Assembly: GCF_032854445.1 (NCBI RefSeq)
Contig: NC_088307.1
Location: 22,208,017-22,272,016 of the forward strand
Source: Liolophura sinensis
Lineage: Eukaryota > Mollusca > Polyplacophora > Chitonida > Chitonidae
Direction: 5' to 3'
DNA length: 64,000 nt
The notes under the pieces were generated by a model. The model saw only the letters and a program-made list of their open reading frames with translations. It was not told where the DNA came from and ran no database searches. Made by a program: the position numbers and the translations under genes. This document shows, one piece after another, positions 1-12,499 of this stretch; position 1 is the first letter of the stretch; every line of letters starts with the position of its first letter.

Positions 1-355
1 GAGGAGCGACGACACTGTCATAGACGTACATCATAGCGAGTAAAACCGGAACAGAGACGACACTGTGATAGACGTACAGCATAGAGAGTAAAACCAGAAC
101 AGACACGACACTGTGATAGACGTACAACATAGAGAGTAAAACCAGAACAGCGACGACACTGTGATAGACGTACAGCATCGAGAGTAAAACCAGAGGAGTG
201 ACGACACTGTGATAGACGTACAGCATAGAGAGTAAAACCAGAGCAGCGACGACACTGTGACAGACGTACAGCATAGAGAGTAAAACCAGAACGGCGACGA
301 CACTGTGATAGACGTACAGCATCGAGAGTAAAACCAGAGGAGTGACGACAGTGTG
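1..355 (+). repeat. 48-bp minisatellite, about 7 copies
   Basis: The unit contains GACACTGTGATAGACGTACA and AGAGTAAAACCAGAGCAG. The period is a multiple of three, so one frame stays open as a hydrophobic 16-residue repeat; I do not treat that as a gene. The same unit, inverted, is at about 62,110-62,345. Confidence 0.9.
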
Positions 356-640
356 ATAGCTGGCAAAATGGTCACACGTAACCGGATAAATACCGCCTCC
401 TGTCAATTTACATTAGTTGCAGGGTTTTACTCTAACTGTTCACGTAAATGCTTAAATAGTAGCGAATTACATGCCCCGTTGCACCATGGCAGACTCGGAC
501 GGAAAATTTGGTTAGTCAATTACTTATTTACTCAGAGTACTCCGTCTTCCGACACCCATAACGTTAATCATCATGTTATTAGTGAAATGATTGAATTAGT
601 CGTTAAACTCTAACCAACCAATCAAGTTAATCTATCCATC
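345..640 (+). mobile_element. Dispersed element, family D1 (flank of the 48-bp array)
   Basis: Follows the minisatellite directly with GGTCACACGTAACCGG, then AGGGTTTTACTCTAACTGTT, GTAAATGCTTAAATAGTAGC and CACCATGGC. The same order of blocks recurs in about a dozen places in the window. Non-autonomous; no coding capacity seen. Confidence 0.6.
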
Positions 641-1344
641 AATCAGTCAGTCAGTCAATCATCAAACGTAGTACTCATTCACCCATAAAATGCCGCGTGT
701 AATGAGACTGAGGTATTTTTCATCATAGCAATATTTCTGATTGAACACGCATTTACAGGGCCGACTCGCTTACGTGTATGGACATGCGCTGAGTATGATG
801 TTGTCGGTTGTGCTGTCATCAGATAAGATTTCGTTCGGCAAGAAATTATCGATTCTGAGCGTATAGCACCAACATACCTAATGTAATTGAACTTTATTGT
901 AGTGTACTGACAGCAGAAAGCCGCGTTACTATGGAGTTGACCTAGCTAACTGTGCCTGGATCCGTGATAGCTTTAACCACATACTAGCCTGTAACTCGTT
1001 TACCTGGTTAGTGGTATACGCCGAACAAAAGAAAGCTTTACGCAGGAATATAGATATTACCTAACATAAATAATGTGAGAAAAATAACGGTACTCAACTT
1101 AAGGTGCGTCAGTACTCGAAGATGCAGAGAGTAGTGAGAAGAAACAGGGTAACAACGCAGAGTAAGGTGAAATGCCCTTCGAGGACTGAGCAATAACTCG
1201 TGTTATACTCATCTGGGTTCAGACTGTGGCAGTAAAACCCAAACGATATGGGTTTCTAAATGAGACCAGACAGTAATCTGGATTGGATCAGAACTAAATC
1301 GAAGCTGACATACCCTTTGGGGACTCGGTAACAACACAAAATAT

Positions 1345-1560
1345 AAAAGACTACAAGTACGCATGGAGAATAAAACCAAAATACCGACACCAGTGTGATA
1401 GATGGCTAATGGTCACATGTAACCGGTGAAATATGTCTACAGCATAGAGAGTAAAACTATAGCAGCGACGACAATGTGATACCTGGCTAATGGTCACACG
1501 TAGCCGGTGAAATATGGCTACAGCATAGGGAGTAAAACTTATGGTTATGGTTGTATTTAA
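1345..1560 (+). repeat. Family D1 fragment with a compound tandem unit
   Basis: Two rounds of (AGAGTAAAAC... GTGATA) joined to (GGCTAATGGTCACATGTAAC ... GTGAAATATG), so here the tandem unit is about 87 bp and includes part of the flank found beside the 48-bp array. Confidence 0.6.
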
Positions 1561-1677
1561 ACTCAGGTGAGACCAGGCAGTGAGGGAGAGCGACTCACGC
1601 AAAGATGGTATGGGCGTATGGAGTTGAAAGTACGCGCAACAGCAGTAAAATAAGCAAACAGAATGTTGATAATAAAT

Positions 1678-1735
1678 TGTTTTGATTTATTTATTTAATT
1701 GGTTTTTACGCCGTGCTCAAGAATATTTAATGAAT
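1678..1735 (-). mobile_element. SINE tail fragment
   Basis: TTTATTTATTTAATTGG followed by TACGCCGTGCTCAAGAATAT, the reverse of the (AAATAAAT)n-ended tail of the main SINE family. Confidence 0.55.
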
Positions 1736-1889
1736 TGTGTAGTCTCAGTATCATGGTGTTTTGGCAATTAGGAAAAATGCCATTGTCCGTGAAATATCGC
1801 GTAGATGAAACTAAAAATTTGAATCTGGTATACGTACCCTGGTCCGGCTTATACGCTTAGCGTGTGGTTTATGGTTAAAAATCTGGAAA

Positions 1890-2260
1890 TTTGTCCGGTA
1901 CCTTTTGAAGGTCGGTGGTTTAATCCGAGCACTCCTGATTGCTCAACCCAAATAACCGATCACCTTTCAGTAAGTGAAAAAAATAACAATTAAATAAATA
2001 ATTAAACAGACAGATACTTTGTCATTCTCGCATTTCAGTGGAAACGGTATGATTTGATGTCATTACTCTGAGCTGGATCGATATACTGGAAATGTAGGCA
2101 TGCAAGCATGAACTTTCTGAAAGTTTGCCAATCCTGGCAACCCGGTTTCCTCCCCCTCCCCCCCCCCCCGCATATAGTTTACGGTCGTTATTTTAGTGAA
2201 AACTTCTTGAATACGACGGTAAACAGTAATCAAATAAATAATTAAATAAACAGATGTTTT
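1890..2260 (+). mobile_element. Two decayed SINE copies
   Basis: Both end in AATCAAATAAATAATTAAA-like tails (about 1,990 and 2,235). The second keeps CTTCTTGAATACGACGGTAA. A poly(C) tract (about 2,148-2,169) lies inside the second. Confidence 0.45.
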
Positions 2261-2599
2261 GGCATTCTAGCGTTTAGTTTAAACAGTATGGTAAGGTGGA
2301 CTTACACTAGTCTCTCATTCGATATTCTTAAGGTATAGATACATTTGCGTATTATTTTGCTGCAGAATTTACAAATACATGTGTAAGTGTAAACCTTAGG
2401 AAAATCCCACTTCTTTGTTTTCGAATGTGGATGACCGTTGACACATGTGTATAGTATCAGGCTGAAGATAAAAGCTCGATTTGTTTTCTCCGTCCTAGGT
2501 GACATGAACACCAGCTGTGCCGAACAGTATATGCATGGCGTGATTTCAATAAATTTCATACACACATATCGATTACTGACGGATTATGCAAAATTGCCA

Positions 2600-3160
2600 T
2601 TTATCTATACACTTTGATCGCTTAACGGCATCGTGAAAGGATAAGAATTAAGGCGGTCGTCATGGTTACAGCTGATCGATATATGGGAATGTGGAATGAT
2701 GTGCCTGGGACTCATCGAGGTCACAACGTTTTATTGGAAAATAAAAAAGAGGATGTAAGGTTCTAAAGAGAGGTAATTTAGTGGCTTATGGCAGTGTGTG
2801 GACAGGCATATTGCCACTAAAGCTTCTCCACTAATGCCAGGTTTTATTAAGGTTGACGTTCGGTGCTACTCCTGGATTATGCAAATTTAGGCTCAAGTTT
2901 ATTGACTTTCCGAAAGACATTATGCGGCTTACATGGTATGTGCATATCCCGCTGTGAGACTCGACGTGAAATACGAAATGTCCGGCAGAAAGTTTCACAA
3001 GACGACAAAGGTATATGAACAGCGATCAAATGGATCAATTATAATTGAGAAACTAGTGATTACAGCTATATACATATTGTTTTAAGTGAACAAATCAGTG
3101 AAATAATTTACACCTGAGCAGTAACCTTCACCGATTACCTGTCACCAAATATGACAATAT
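2600..3160. other. No feature seen
   Basis: AT-rich unique-looking DNA. No splice-bounded coding segment, repeat or promoter pattern that I can support. Confidence 0.4.
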
Positions 3161-3169
3161 CTGGAGTAA

Positions 3170-3375
3170 TATATGTTTCACCGAGGCATCTTAGTTTTAG
3201 AAATCGGAGTGTCCTCAATACAGAAAAAACAACTATGTTTCACCGATGCTTTTGGTTTTAGAATGCGGAATGTCTGGATAAAAAAAGACACCTATGTTTC
3301 ACCTATACTTCTTTATTTTAGAATGCAGAGTGTACCAGTTAAAAAAAAATTATGTTGTCACCGAGGATATGTCTT
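3170..3375 (+). repeat. Diverged about 60-bp tandem repeat, 3.3 copies
   Basis: Each copy opens TATGTTTCACCGA, has a TTTTAGAATGCGGAGTGT-like middle and an A-run end; starts at about 3,173, 3,235, 3,294 and 3,351. Confidence 0.65.
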
Positions 3376-3944
3376 TTATCTGTCACAACAGGTGAAAAGA
3401 CGTGTCGCACGCGATCACTCTCATGGAGAATAGCGGTCTAATTTCAAACGATGTGCAGTTTACTGAAATCGCAAGTGTGTTTCTACGAGTCAGCACAGCA
3501 AATTGTGGAATGAGTTTGACTGATTTGATTTGCACACAAAGAAAATGGTCTTATTTTCAATATGGGTTAAGGAAATCTAAGTGACCGGATTAAACCACTG
3601 GCTCTTATCAAGTAACTGACGAACTTTCTCAGAGGAGAACTTTTAAGATTGCGAACCCGAGAGCGAGCTAAGGGTGTTTGCTGTATTGGCTGAATACAAT
3701 CAATGTCTAACGAACTCCTTGTCTGAAGGGAGGACTGATCCAATACCTCATTTGTCTGAAGAGTAAAAGACAGCCATCTGAATCGCGACACCACAGCCCG
3801 GCCCACTTACCAAGGGGATTGATATTTATCCTTGGTTGGTACGGAAATAGCCTTTTGCAGCGAGGTATTAGCACATGTTTGATTTATTACTTTATTTCAT
3901 TATTATTCCACGCCAAACAAGAATTTTCCACTTATCACACAATA

Positions 3945-4060
3945 TCGGTTAGTTTTTTTGGTGGAGGAAAGAGGAGTCCCCGATGTAAACCACTGACCTA
4001 TGGCAGGCTTACTGTTGTCCCCCATCCACAGTTGCCCGCAGCCTATACTTGGCTTGCTCA
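3945..4060 (-). mobile_element. SINE remnant
   Basis: GGTGGAGGAAAGAGGAGTCC and GTAAACCACTGACCTATGGC match the body of the 7.1-kb SINE type in reverse. Strongly decayed. Confidence 0.4.
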
Positions 4061-4079
4061 TTGTATATAAGTAAATATA

Positions 4080-5170
4080 CTCTTTTTTACCAAAACCATC
4101 TGTAATATTCTTATGGAATTCTATCTGTCACTTAAAATCTATGCCTCGAGCTATTGTATAACAGACCCGTGACATCCCCGCGACATGCTCACACAAAGGC
4201 GTTAATCGTGTTTGGTGTTATCTTTACCTTCAAGAACACCTTTGTTAAAAACACCTAGCTTTGATATAAATATGGCTTCTTAGACAAGCAATTGGAAACA
4301 AAAACAAGTTGTGTGCTCCTCGGAAACGTCAGCCCAAGGCAATATAGCGGCCACGTGATTTTGTTTGTCAGTTAAGCGTGAACTTCTGTGCTGACCTGTC
4401 AAGGTTAACATGTGAAATTGTGCGGTCAAGTTGGTAATGAACCCTAACAGAAACAGCTTGGTACTCTTGTCACTCTTCAGATATAGTCACCATTCGGTTT
4501 AACTTGATTCGCCCCGCCCATACACCCGTACCCCTTCCGTGCTATACCTGGAAGATAACACAACTACAGATAAATTGCGGATGTAAATTTTTGGACATGG
4601 TCCGATGATTTCTTGACCTCATTGGGGAGTGTTAAAGGTCTCCTTGTCATAGACACCAAGACACTGATATTTATAGCTTTTTTTTGTTTAGGCGTCCCGA
4701 AAATTCACTGAGCCTTTGACAGAGCGCCTTCCATATTCCCTGTCCACACTTGACCCGAATAAAACAATGTGCATCTGTTTGACACCAGACCACTTTAAAA
4801 ATTGACAATGGCTGCACTGGTGCTGCATATGTTTGAAAAAAGTTTCACCGCGTGCAGTATGGATGAATGACGAGCAATTGTCTAGAAAGAGGTGCAAGAA
4901 TTCATGTCCGGGTTAACTACATGTAAATGTTCAATACCATATTGTTGCTAGTATGAACAAAATGAGAACACACCTTGACCTCGGCCATATAGGCCTAACT
5001 GTCAATCACCTATCAGTTCCAAAGACGCCGTCAACAAACTCTGACATTTCAAATGACCAAAATCATTCGAAGAAGTATCTCAGTACTTGACGTACTTGCC
5101 TTGCACATTAATATATAAAACATACATAACATAACATTATAACATTTCCTTAAAATGGTTGGATATATGA
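4080..5170. other. No feature seen
   Basis: Intergenic DNA without a gene, a clear repeat or an RNA gene that I can support. Confidence 0.4.
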
Positions 5171-5364
5171 ACAGTTGCAATCAAAACGCAACGAGATACA
5201 TATTTTGTTATCGACAACTTTTATTCTGAATCAGAATATTCACGTACCTTGCATCTTTCCAACGTCACTGAAAACTGTTGACAGCATCGTTTTGCATGAT
5301 TCCGTCCCATTTTCACACTTTATATACTTTTTTGGTTCTTTGGTGATTTGTTATACGTCGTTTT

Positions 5365-5440
5365 GGGAATTGACCTTGCGATGATTGACCTGGAACGTCC
5401 TTATTGGTTTACGATCGGTATACGAATGTCTGTTTCGACT
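5365..5440 (+). repeat. Dispersed repeat, family D3
   Basis: TTGACCTTGCGATGATTGAC, then GAACGTCCTTATTGGTT and ACGAATGTCTGTTTCGAC. Two other copies at about 33,028 and 57,722. Confidence 0.5.
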
Positions 5441-5944
5441 TATAGTTTCTACATGTTTAGCAAAACGCTTTGAGTACTTTACCGATACTCTCAGAAGTTT
5501 ACAATACATGAGTAATTTTAATTTATCATTTCGTGATTAACACATGTCGTTTGCACACTAATTTCGTGTAGGCCACGAACTGTTTCTATAGAAACGCCTT
5601 GGATCTTCTCGTATAGGCCATAGAGTTTTGAGGCGCAAATATTCCATTTTGCGTGAAATCTTTGAGTAGGTTACATTGTGACATGCGCAATATTTCCACT
5701 CAGTCTCGCCATCTGCTACAATATATGCACACACATAATGTAAATATGTATTGCTCTTGTAAAGAGACAAAGTATATAGACAACAGTATCACAATTACTA
5801 CTTAATTCAATTTTATGTCTATCTTTTCAAACAACAGGACAATTAATATCTTCACTATTAATCACAGCTTGGTACTTATCGATAAAAAAATTTGAGACAA
5901 AAAAAATTCAATAGAGTATTGCAATTCTTGTGAATATATCATTT

Positions 5945-6100
5945 CTAGGCCGAAGGTTGCTGGCTGGCCTTCCCACTAACGAACGGAAATGAAGCCAGTA
6001 TGAGCTGGACTCTAATTCACAACGATCGCATTGATGAGAGGCTCCTGGGTCATTGCGCCACGTTACCACACCAATCACTCCACAATGGAGGTTCACTTTC
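5945..6100 (-). mobile_element. tRNA-derived SINE, head half
   Basis: GAGGCTCCTGGGTCATTGCG and AGCCAGTATGAGCTGGACT match the 44.1-kb SINE. The tail half is missing. Confidence 0.6.
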
Positions 6101-6259
6101 GTTGGAAATCAATGGCTTGACACCAATACGTCATACTTATCGAGGTCCCTGTGCAGTCGTTAGTTACTCACCACTGGTCGGTGGTTTACTAAGATATTTA
6201 ATACGGAAAACTGCATGCTTTTTCCATGTATGCCTCAATATTACCTCGTAGATCTTGCT

Positions 6260-7110
6260 CTTTTACACATGTACACCACGGAAGGCATTGTCTGGATGGT
6301 GTTGACAAAAAATGAAGTGTTAGTGTTTACCGCTGGGATAATGGCCTAACGCCTACATCATGCAATCTGGCCAACGCCCTGCATCGTACTGTGTCGCATC
6401 GTTATATTTTCCATGCAAAGTCGATATTCTCATTGGATGTCATCCATGTATATTGACACAGAGCAAAGAGAATCGATTCTGCCTCCAAGTGTTGGTGCGA
6501 TGGAAGAAAAGCCATGGCTGTCATGTATGATCTTCAAGGTGACTAGGAAAAGTCAAAGAATGACGGCGTCCTTGATTTGACATTTTGTGTTTGAGCTGGA
6601 CATCGAGTTTAATTTGGATTCTGTCCCTGTAGCATTTCCCGAATTCCTTTAACACTGTCGATATCGCTCATGTGATTATCCGGGTTTTGGGTGGAATGAA
6701 GTGAAAATCACACGCGACTGTCGGATTTACCTTGGTTCAGTGAAATTATGATAGATGAGTTAATTTATGCTTGTTGGTTAATGCTATGATTAAGCTGCTG
6801 GACCGATTTCACGTTGGACGATTCTGTCCATTGGTACAAGCTAAACTAATGAGGCTGAAATTAATTTGCGGTGTTCAAAGTCTGTGAGCTTCCGTCTGGT
6901 TTTCAGAAGGCGGTTTTTGTGCCCATGGCAGCATATGGACGGTTCGTCTACCTGAATATCATTCCCGCTACTCTACTCCACGCACTCAGTGTCCATATTG
7001 TGGAACATAAAAGGGGGATATGAAGCTCTGTCCTTTTCTAGAACAAAAAGCTAAAATAGTTTAGTTCTATTTCTAGACAGCAATTCAAGTCAAAGGTTAA
7101 ACACATTTTG
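6260..7110. other. No feature seen
   Basis: No gene, repeat array or RNA gene that I can support. Confidence 0.4.
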
Positions 7111-7112
7111 TT

Positions 7113-7502
7113 TGGGAAGCGCACCGTGGTCTAGTGGTTAGAAGTGGTTACATTTCAAGAGGTGGCACATACGTGACGTGAGTTCAAATCCAGCCTTGGA
7201 CAAGGACTTTGCAGATTCTCCTACTCTAACTGACCCCAAAGTTTGGGTGACAATAAACGCTCGAGGATTCTCATGAGGCCATTTGATTTGTCCAACATTC
7301 ATTGAATATCACTTGTCTCACACCGATATGGTATGCCTATCTGCACACCAAAGGTGCGAATGTTTGTCAGCGGCTTGCCACGGGTTGGTGGTTCACGTTG
7401 GGCACTCCGGTTTCCTTCATCCATGAAGGTGGCCGAAATCGTGTGAGTGAAAACGTCTTGAGTATATGGCGCTAAACCACAATGAAATAAAAGAAATAAA
7501 TC
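7113..7502 (+). mobile_element. Near-complete tRNA-derived SINE (type 2)
   Basis: The head has an A-box-like TGGTCTAGTGG and a B-box GTTCAAATCC about 60 bp on, then a roughly 250-bp body, then GTCTTGAGTATATGGCGCTA and an AATAAA-rich tail. The head is the polymerase III promoter in this class of element. Confidence 0.75.
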
Positions 7503-7764
7503 TCCTTTGCCTGTTAGCTATATATACCAAAAATTATTTCCCCTGAAGGACAGGTGTCATTCAAAGTGGATGGTGGGTAATGCCAATATATGGAAGTCGA
7601 GTGTGCCCAAATTCTCGCAATCGCCTTCAACAGGGCAAAAATTGTAATTTGACTGATGTCGCGGGATATGTTGGAGATTCAGCAGGAAAATACACGAGAA
7701 TAGAATAGGAATATGGGGAATGTTAAGGTGGATGCTATTTTTTTTGACGTACGATATAAAAGAC

Positions 7765-7955
7765 CACATCATGGAGAGTAAATTCAGAACAACAACGACA
7801 GACTAGTAGTGGGCAAATGGTCACACGTTACTAATGAAATCTTACCTTATGTCATTTTACCTGAGTTAGTGTTTTAGGCTAATTGCTCATGTAAATACTT
7901 AAATAGTAGCAACTCAGGCGTCCCATACCATCATGGCTTCATAAGATAACTAAAG
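7765..7955 (+). mobile_element. Dispersed element, family D1
   Basis: AGAGTAAATTCAGAACAAC, then AATGGTCACACGTTACTAAT and GTAAATACTTAAATAGTAGC in the usual order. Confidence 0.6.
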
Positions 7956-8419
7956 CCGAGAAAGAGAAATTATATTATCACTAGAGAGCGTCCATTCACG
8001 TGAAGACGGAAATTCTGGTGCATGTCTGGAATAATCTGGTCAAGACCAGCGTGCTGTATAGAGACATTCAAAATTTACCAAATATGGTTTCATGGCGGAC
8101 AACAGGTTCCTGAGGATTACTTAACGGAAACGCACGAAGGTCGAACAAATGCGTCAAGAATGAGGACGTCATCGCGGTACTCCTTCCACGTACACATGTT
8201 ATGCTGGTGTTATTTAAATCAAGTGCATTTATTCAGCACTTTACTGATCATCTTATTAACAACCTTAAAGCAGAGCAAAGGGAATAGGCTCCTTAACTGC
8301 TTAACTCACCAACCAAGGAATCCAAGTTTATGCTGGAATATAGGAAGAACTTCGAAATGATGCAGCAAAGTCTAATATATTATGTGTTGTTTTTTGGTTG
8401 TTCACGGTATATAATGAGC

Positions 8420-8830
8420 TTCTGACTTCTGACAAAAACAAGACACGTCTCCACTAATACGGTATAATATGCTTCTATAAGAGACCTGTTGAGATTCTGA
8501 CTTGACAAACACAAGACACGTCTCCACTATTACGGTATAACATGCTTCTATAAGAGACCTGTTGAGATTCTGACTTCACAAACACAAGACACGTCTCCAC
8601 TATTACGGTATAACATGTTTATATAAGTGCCCTGTTGTGATTCTGACTTGACAAACACAAGACACGTCTCCACCATTACGGTATAACATGCTTCTATAAG
8701 AGACCTGTTGAGATTCTGACTTGACAAACACAGGACACGTCTCCACTATTACGGTATAATATGCTTCCATAAGAGACCTGTTGAGATTCTGACATCGCAA
8801 ACACTAGACACGTCTCCACTATTGTATATT
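8420..8830 (+). repeat. 72-73-bp minisatellite, about 5.6 copies
   Basis: Units share AAGACACGTCTCCACTATTA and TATAAGAGACCTGTTGAGAT; starts at about 8,424, 8,499, 8,572, 8,643, 8,717 and 8,788. Confidence 0.9.
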
Positions 8831-8834
8831 TTAC

Positions 8835-9640
8835 TGCAAGAGGGAACAATGTTCTTAGATTTATAAATGACTTATGTTGACTAAAACCTAGAAACGGTTT
8901 CACAAGAAATGGTTTACTTGGATTGGTATGGGAATAAGAAATTTACAAAACAAAACTTTGAGCCTGTATATATTAAACTTCTCAATGCTTCAGTCAAAAA
9001 TTCAAACCCAGCTACAAGTAAAACGTTTTGATTTGGAGAGTTTAAATTTTGTACACTTATTCTTTACTGCAGAATAACATACAAACCACAATCTGAGGTT
9101 TTTCTCTGTTCTGAGTTTTGCTTTATAAGGACAAGTCATAAGTTGCTAGCTAAATATGCAATCTGGAAATACGTACGTTACAGGGAGTCGCATAATTCGC
9201 AACCAAGTTCTATCAATCAAAGAGAAAAATATAACAAAAGCTTTCAACCACTGTTACTAGTTGTCTTATAAAACCATTTTTATCTTGTTGAGGCTTCCAT
9301 GTACTAATCCCATCTCAATATTCAGTGGATTTATACATTTTTTTCCAATCGCAGCATGCCTGTAACTAATTTGATACATGTCAGTGAAATGTGTTCATCA
9401 ACCTTTTTTTGCTGCACCGGATTGAATTATTTTTGACAGATTGCAAACGGGACTATCTTGTTTGGTCTTGTTTGTTCAGACGCGGTATTAAGATCATTTC
9501 TTTAGGCTCAGTAAAACCTGTTGGGGTTGTTTATGTAGACCAGTGCCATCTTTTTACAGTGGAAACATTTTTCTACGTGCTCAGCAATTTCAATAGCTAC
9601 ACCTCGTCTCTATACACTAACTGGCGACGGAAAGGGAACA
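8835..9640. other. No feature seen
   Basis: Holds an unsupported 120-codon open frame (9391-9753) but no gene that I can defend. Confidence 0.4.
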
Positions 9641-9656
9641 AAAGCGCGAGGCCTGA

Positions 9657-9697
9657 TGACGTCACGCATCCAGGCTTCAGTGATGCGCCTTATATAG
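9657..9697 (+). promoter_or_regulatory. Promoter-like CRE plus TATA box
   Basis: A perfect CRE palindrome TGACGTCA (9657-9664) lies 26 bp before TTATATAG (9690-9697), in a locally GC-richer patch. No gene follows that I can recognise; a possible first-exon donor (GG|GTAAAG) is at about 9,955. Confidence 0.3.
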
Positions 9698-9959
9698 CCC
9701 TGAGTCCCTGTCATTCATGTTTTCGCCGACTGAAAGCTATGACCTTATTGTAATACTGGTTCCGCTTGGCTGAACATACCGGTTTAACGAGAACAGTGTT
9801 TGATCAAGAAAGGAAGAGAGATAGAAGAAGAAATAAAAATGACTTGAAAAGAGCTAGTCGGTCACGAAATTACACTTAATACTGATGTTGATTTACTATA
9901 TCGTGCAATTTCAACGGACACCAGGTTATGTGTAGAGAAGGTTTAGAAAGTTGGGTAAA

Positions 9960-12000
9960 GTCAAATCACGTCCGAAATAAAACAAACGCAGGCATTATTG
10001 AGCATGATCAGTAATTGGTGCGCCCAGACATTGTTCCCATGGAGTCACGAGCTCACGTGTGTCAACGACGACCGCCATGATGTGTAGATGACGTGACGTT
10101 ACAACTCCATACCGTTGTTTACCGATATGCCCTAAAAATTGTAGATCATAGATTCTCCATAAAGAGTGAATAAAGTAATAAACTTATGCAAGTTTGGAGA
10201 TCGAATTCAACAAGTACAGTTCCATATTCGACAAGTCTGTGATGTGATGGCGTTACAACTCTATGCCTTAGATGTCTGATATGCCCTAAAAATCTGCATG
10301 AGTTCCACAGAAAAAAAATTAAAGTTTTATGTAATTGAAGTATAAATCAACTCTGCATATTTCGTATCTATTCGCAACACATAAACGTGAGATTAGACGA
10401 GAGGATAAGGGTGATGATCAGGTAAAGAAAAGAGAGATGGATGTAAATAGCATTCAGAGAAGAATAAGACTGTAACGTTGAATTCTTTATACAATACATT
10501 TAGTCGAGCGTTTGAACAGTGATTCCACTTTACCGTGTCATACTTTGCTGGTGGGAAGAAAACCTCAAGGGGTCCTTTCCATCTCAGGTGGGCGGCGTAA
10601 ATAATTTAACTTATGGTAAAAAGCACAGGTGATTAGGTTTCTCAAACAAGAGGCTAACACAAATGCCTAAGTCCCAGACATATATTATAAAAATACAATT
10701 TTCAGAAAATATTTTCAGTCGTTATTTAATGAGAGAAAGAAATAGCACGCTTAATTTCCATTTCCGTGAACCCAACACTGTTGTCCAACTTGAAATTCTG
10801 TGACGGTTGAATCAGAAATCTTCCAGAAATTTTCCAGAAAGCTTTGAGGTTATACAATTTTACCAAGTTAGCTTAAGGTCACCTAAGATTTAATCATTAT
10901 CAATATATATGAAGTAAATATTTCTTTAAATATCAACGGAAACACGCCGTACCAGACAAACGTATTTCAGTTAACAACATGTAACCCTACAACTTTGTTT
11001 TATTTTTCAGAGCCAAACTGATGCATGTTTTTAACAGAAAGCACTATTAAGTAGTCAGCCTCACCTTGAGGTTGATGTCAATGTGTTCTCCATTTGTATC
11101 ACCTTGATATTTTTAAAAGTAACCAAACATGGCCACAACAAAGATTGATGTCATGATAACATTGGAGCTAACAAACGAACAGGCACTCGTTTAACCAGTA
11201 AGAGCTCATACCTGGAAAAAGCTACCACTTTCTAGAGTCCATAAGTCAACAACCAATTAATAAATTACATTTACTGCTTTTGCCCTGAGGACATTAGTCA
11301 GTAAAAATACCGTCTGGAGGAAATTGTATACAAAGATAGTAAGACTGACCGAGAAGTTTCTGGAATAATATTCGGTTATGTCTTTTGCTGAAACCTTTCC
11401 ACTGTGGTTAAAATTGTTCTCTTTTGTGTGATCATTTGTTTATGGAAACCGAAAACTACCATCATCGTAACATCGTCCCATCGCCGGATGATGGTATGAT
11501 GGTAAGATAATGTTTTACCATTTATCCGGCTCCTATACTTAAACTAATTTTTAGTGATGTTTTCAACGCGAAATTGTGTATAAAATAGCCAAATACACTG
11601 CTGGAAGGTGAAATAAACTGGTAAATACTAGTAACTGGTTTTCTAGTAGAGCACCCATAACTGATATCTAAGGGATTAAATCTACTACTTACTCGAAATC
11701 ACTATGAAAGTGCGAATCTCTCAACATCGTAATAAAGAAAAAATTAGTAAATGAATTTTAAAACAAATGACCAAACATATCTGTGATGCATATTTATAAT
11801 TCCACGTTTTTCCCCGCATCTTTCTTGACGGGTAGATTAGTTCGTGATAATGTAAGTTTTGTTTATCAAATCCTAATGCCATACATAAAACAACTAGAAA
11901 TATTCCCTACCCATAAATACTAAGTTATGGTTAAGGCTAGGACATACACAAATAAGAAGCAATAATATTTACACATTTTAAGTCCAGGCAATACATGCAT
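9960..12000. other. No gene seen; one short diverged duplication
   Basis: About 60 bp is repeated at 10,088-10,145 and 10,241-10,300 (GTTACAACTCCATACC / GTTACAACTCTATGCC ... GATATGCCCTAAAAAT). Nothing else supported. Confidence 0.45.
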
Positions 12001-12004
12001 GTTA

Positions 12005-12300
12005 AATGTAATTAAGATGTACAGCATAGAGAGAAACACCAGAGCAGAGAAAGGTCAGTTTACCTCATTCATGGTTTTTTTCTAACTGTTCATATAAATG
12101 CATAAATAGGAGCAAATTACACACTACCAAGTACAATGACTGAAACAGAATTATGTAACAAAAATGCAGTGATGTCATTTGCAATTTATTTGACGTTAAT
12201 GGTTAGATTTATTCAAAATGGTGTGTTTTCATCACATTTAACATACAATCACATTAAAATAATGTTATGGGACCAGGTCTCGGGGATAGTTAGTCCACTC
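12005..12300 (+). mobile_element. Dispersed element, family D1, long copy
   Basis: From ACAGCATAGAGAGAAAC through AATGCATAAATAGGAGC to TCACATTTAACATACAATC and CCAGGTCTCGGGGATAG; it lines up with the 38.3-kb copy over nearly 300 bp. Confidence 0.65.
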
Positions 12301-12499
12301 ATGAAAAAGTACGTATCTATGATAGTTACAAAAATTTTTGATAGATCTGTGAAACGGGGCCTTGAAGTATTTTCTGCTCTGAATGAAAGGTTAGGTACAC
12401 TTTCAAATCGGTTGGTCTTTTTTTTTTATTCTCTCTGGAATGTTGTAGATCTTTGTACCAGTATAATCGTCAGCTTATATGATGGTGTAACGATATGAC

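Noticed and set aside
31-375. 114-residue hydrophobic repeat protein on the minus strand
   Set aside because: It is the 48-bp minisatellite read in one frame; the inverted copy at 62 kb is also open in two other frames, so openness follows from the period.
9391-9753. 120-codon open frame
   Set aside because: Runs across the CRE/TATA patch, has no family signature and no codon-use signal visible to me.
12136-12498. 120-codon open frame
   Set aside because: Its first half is a D1 element copy; no domain seen.
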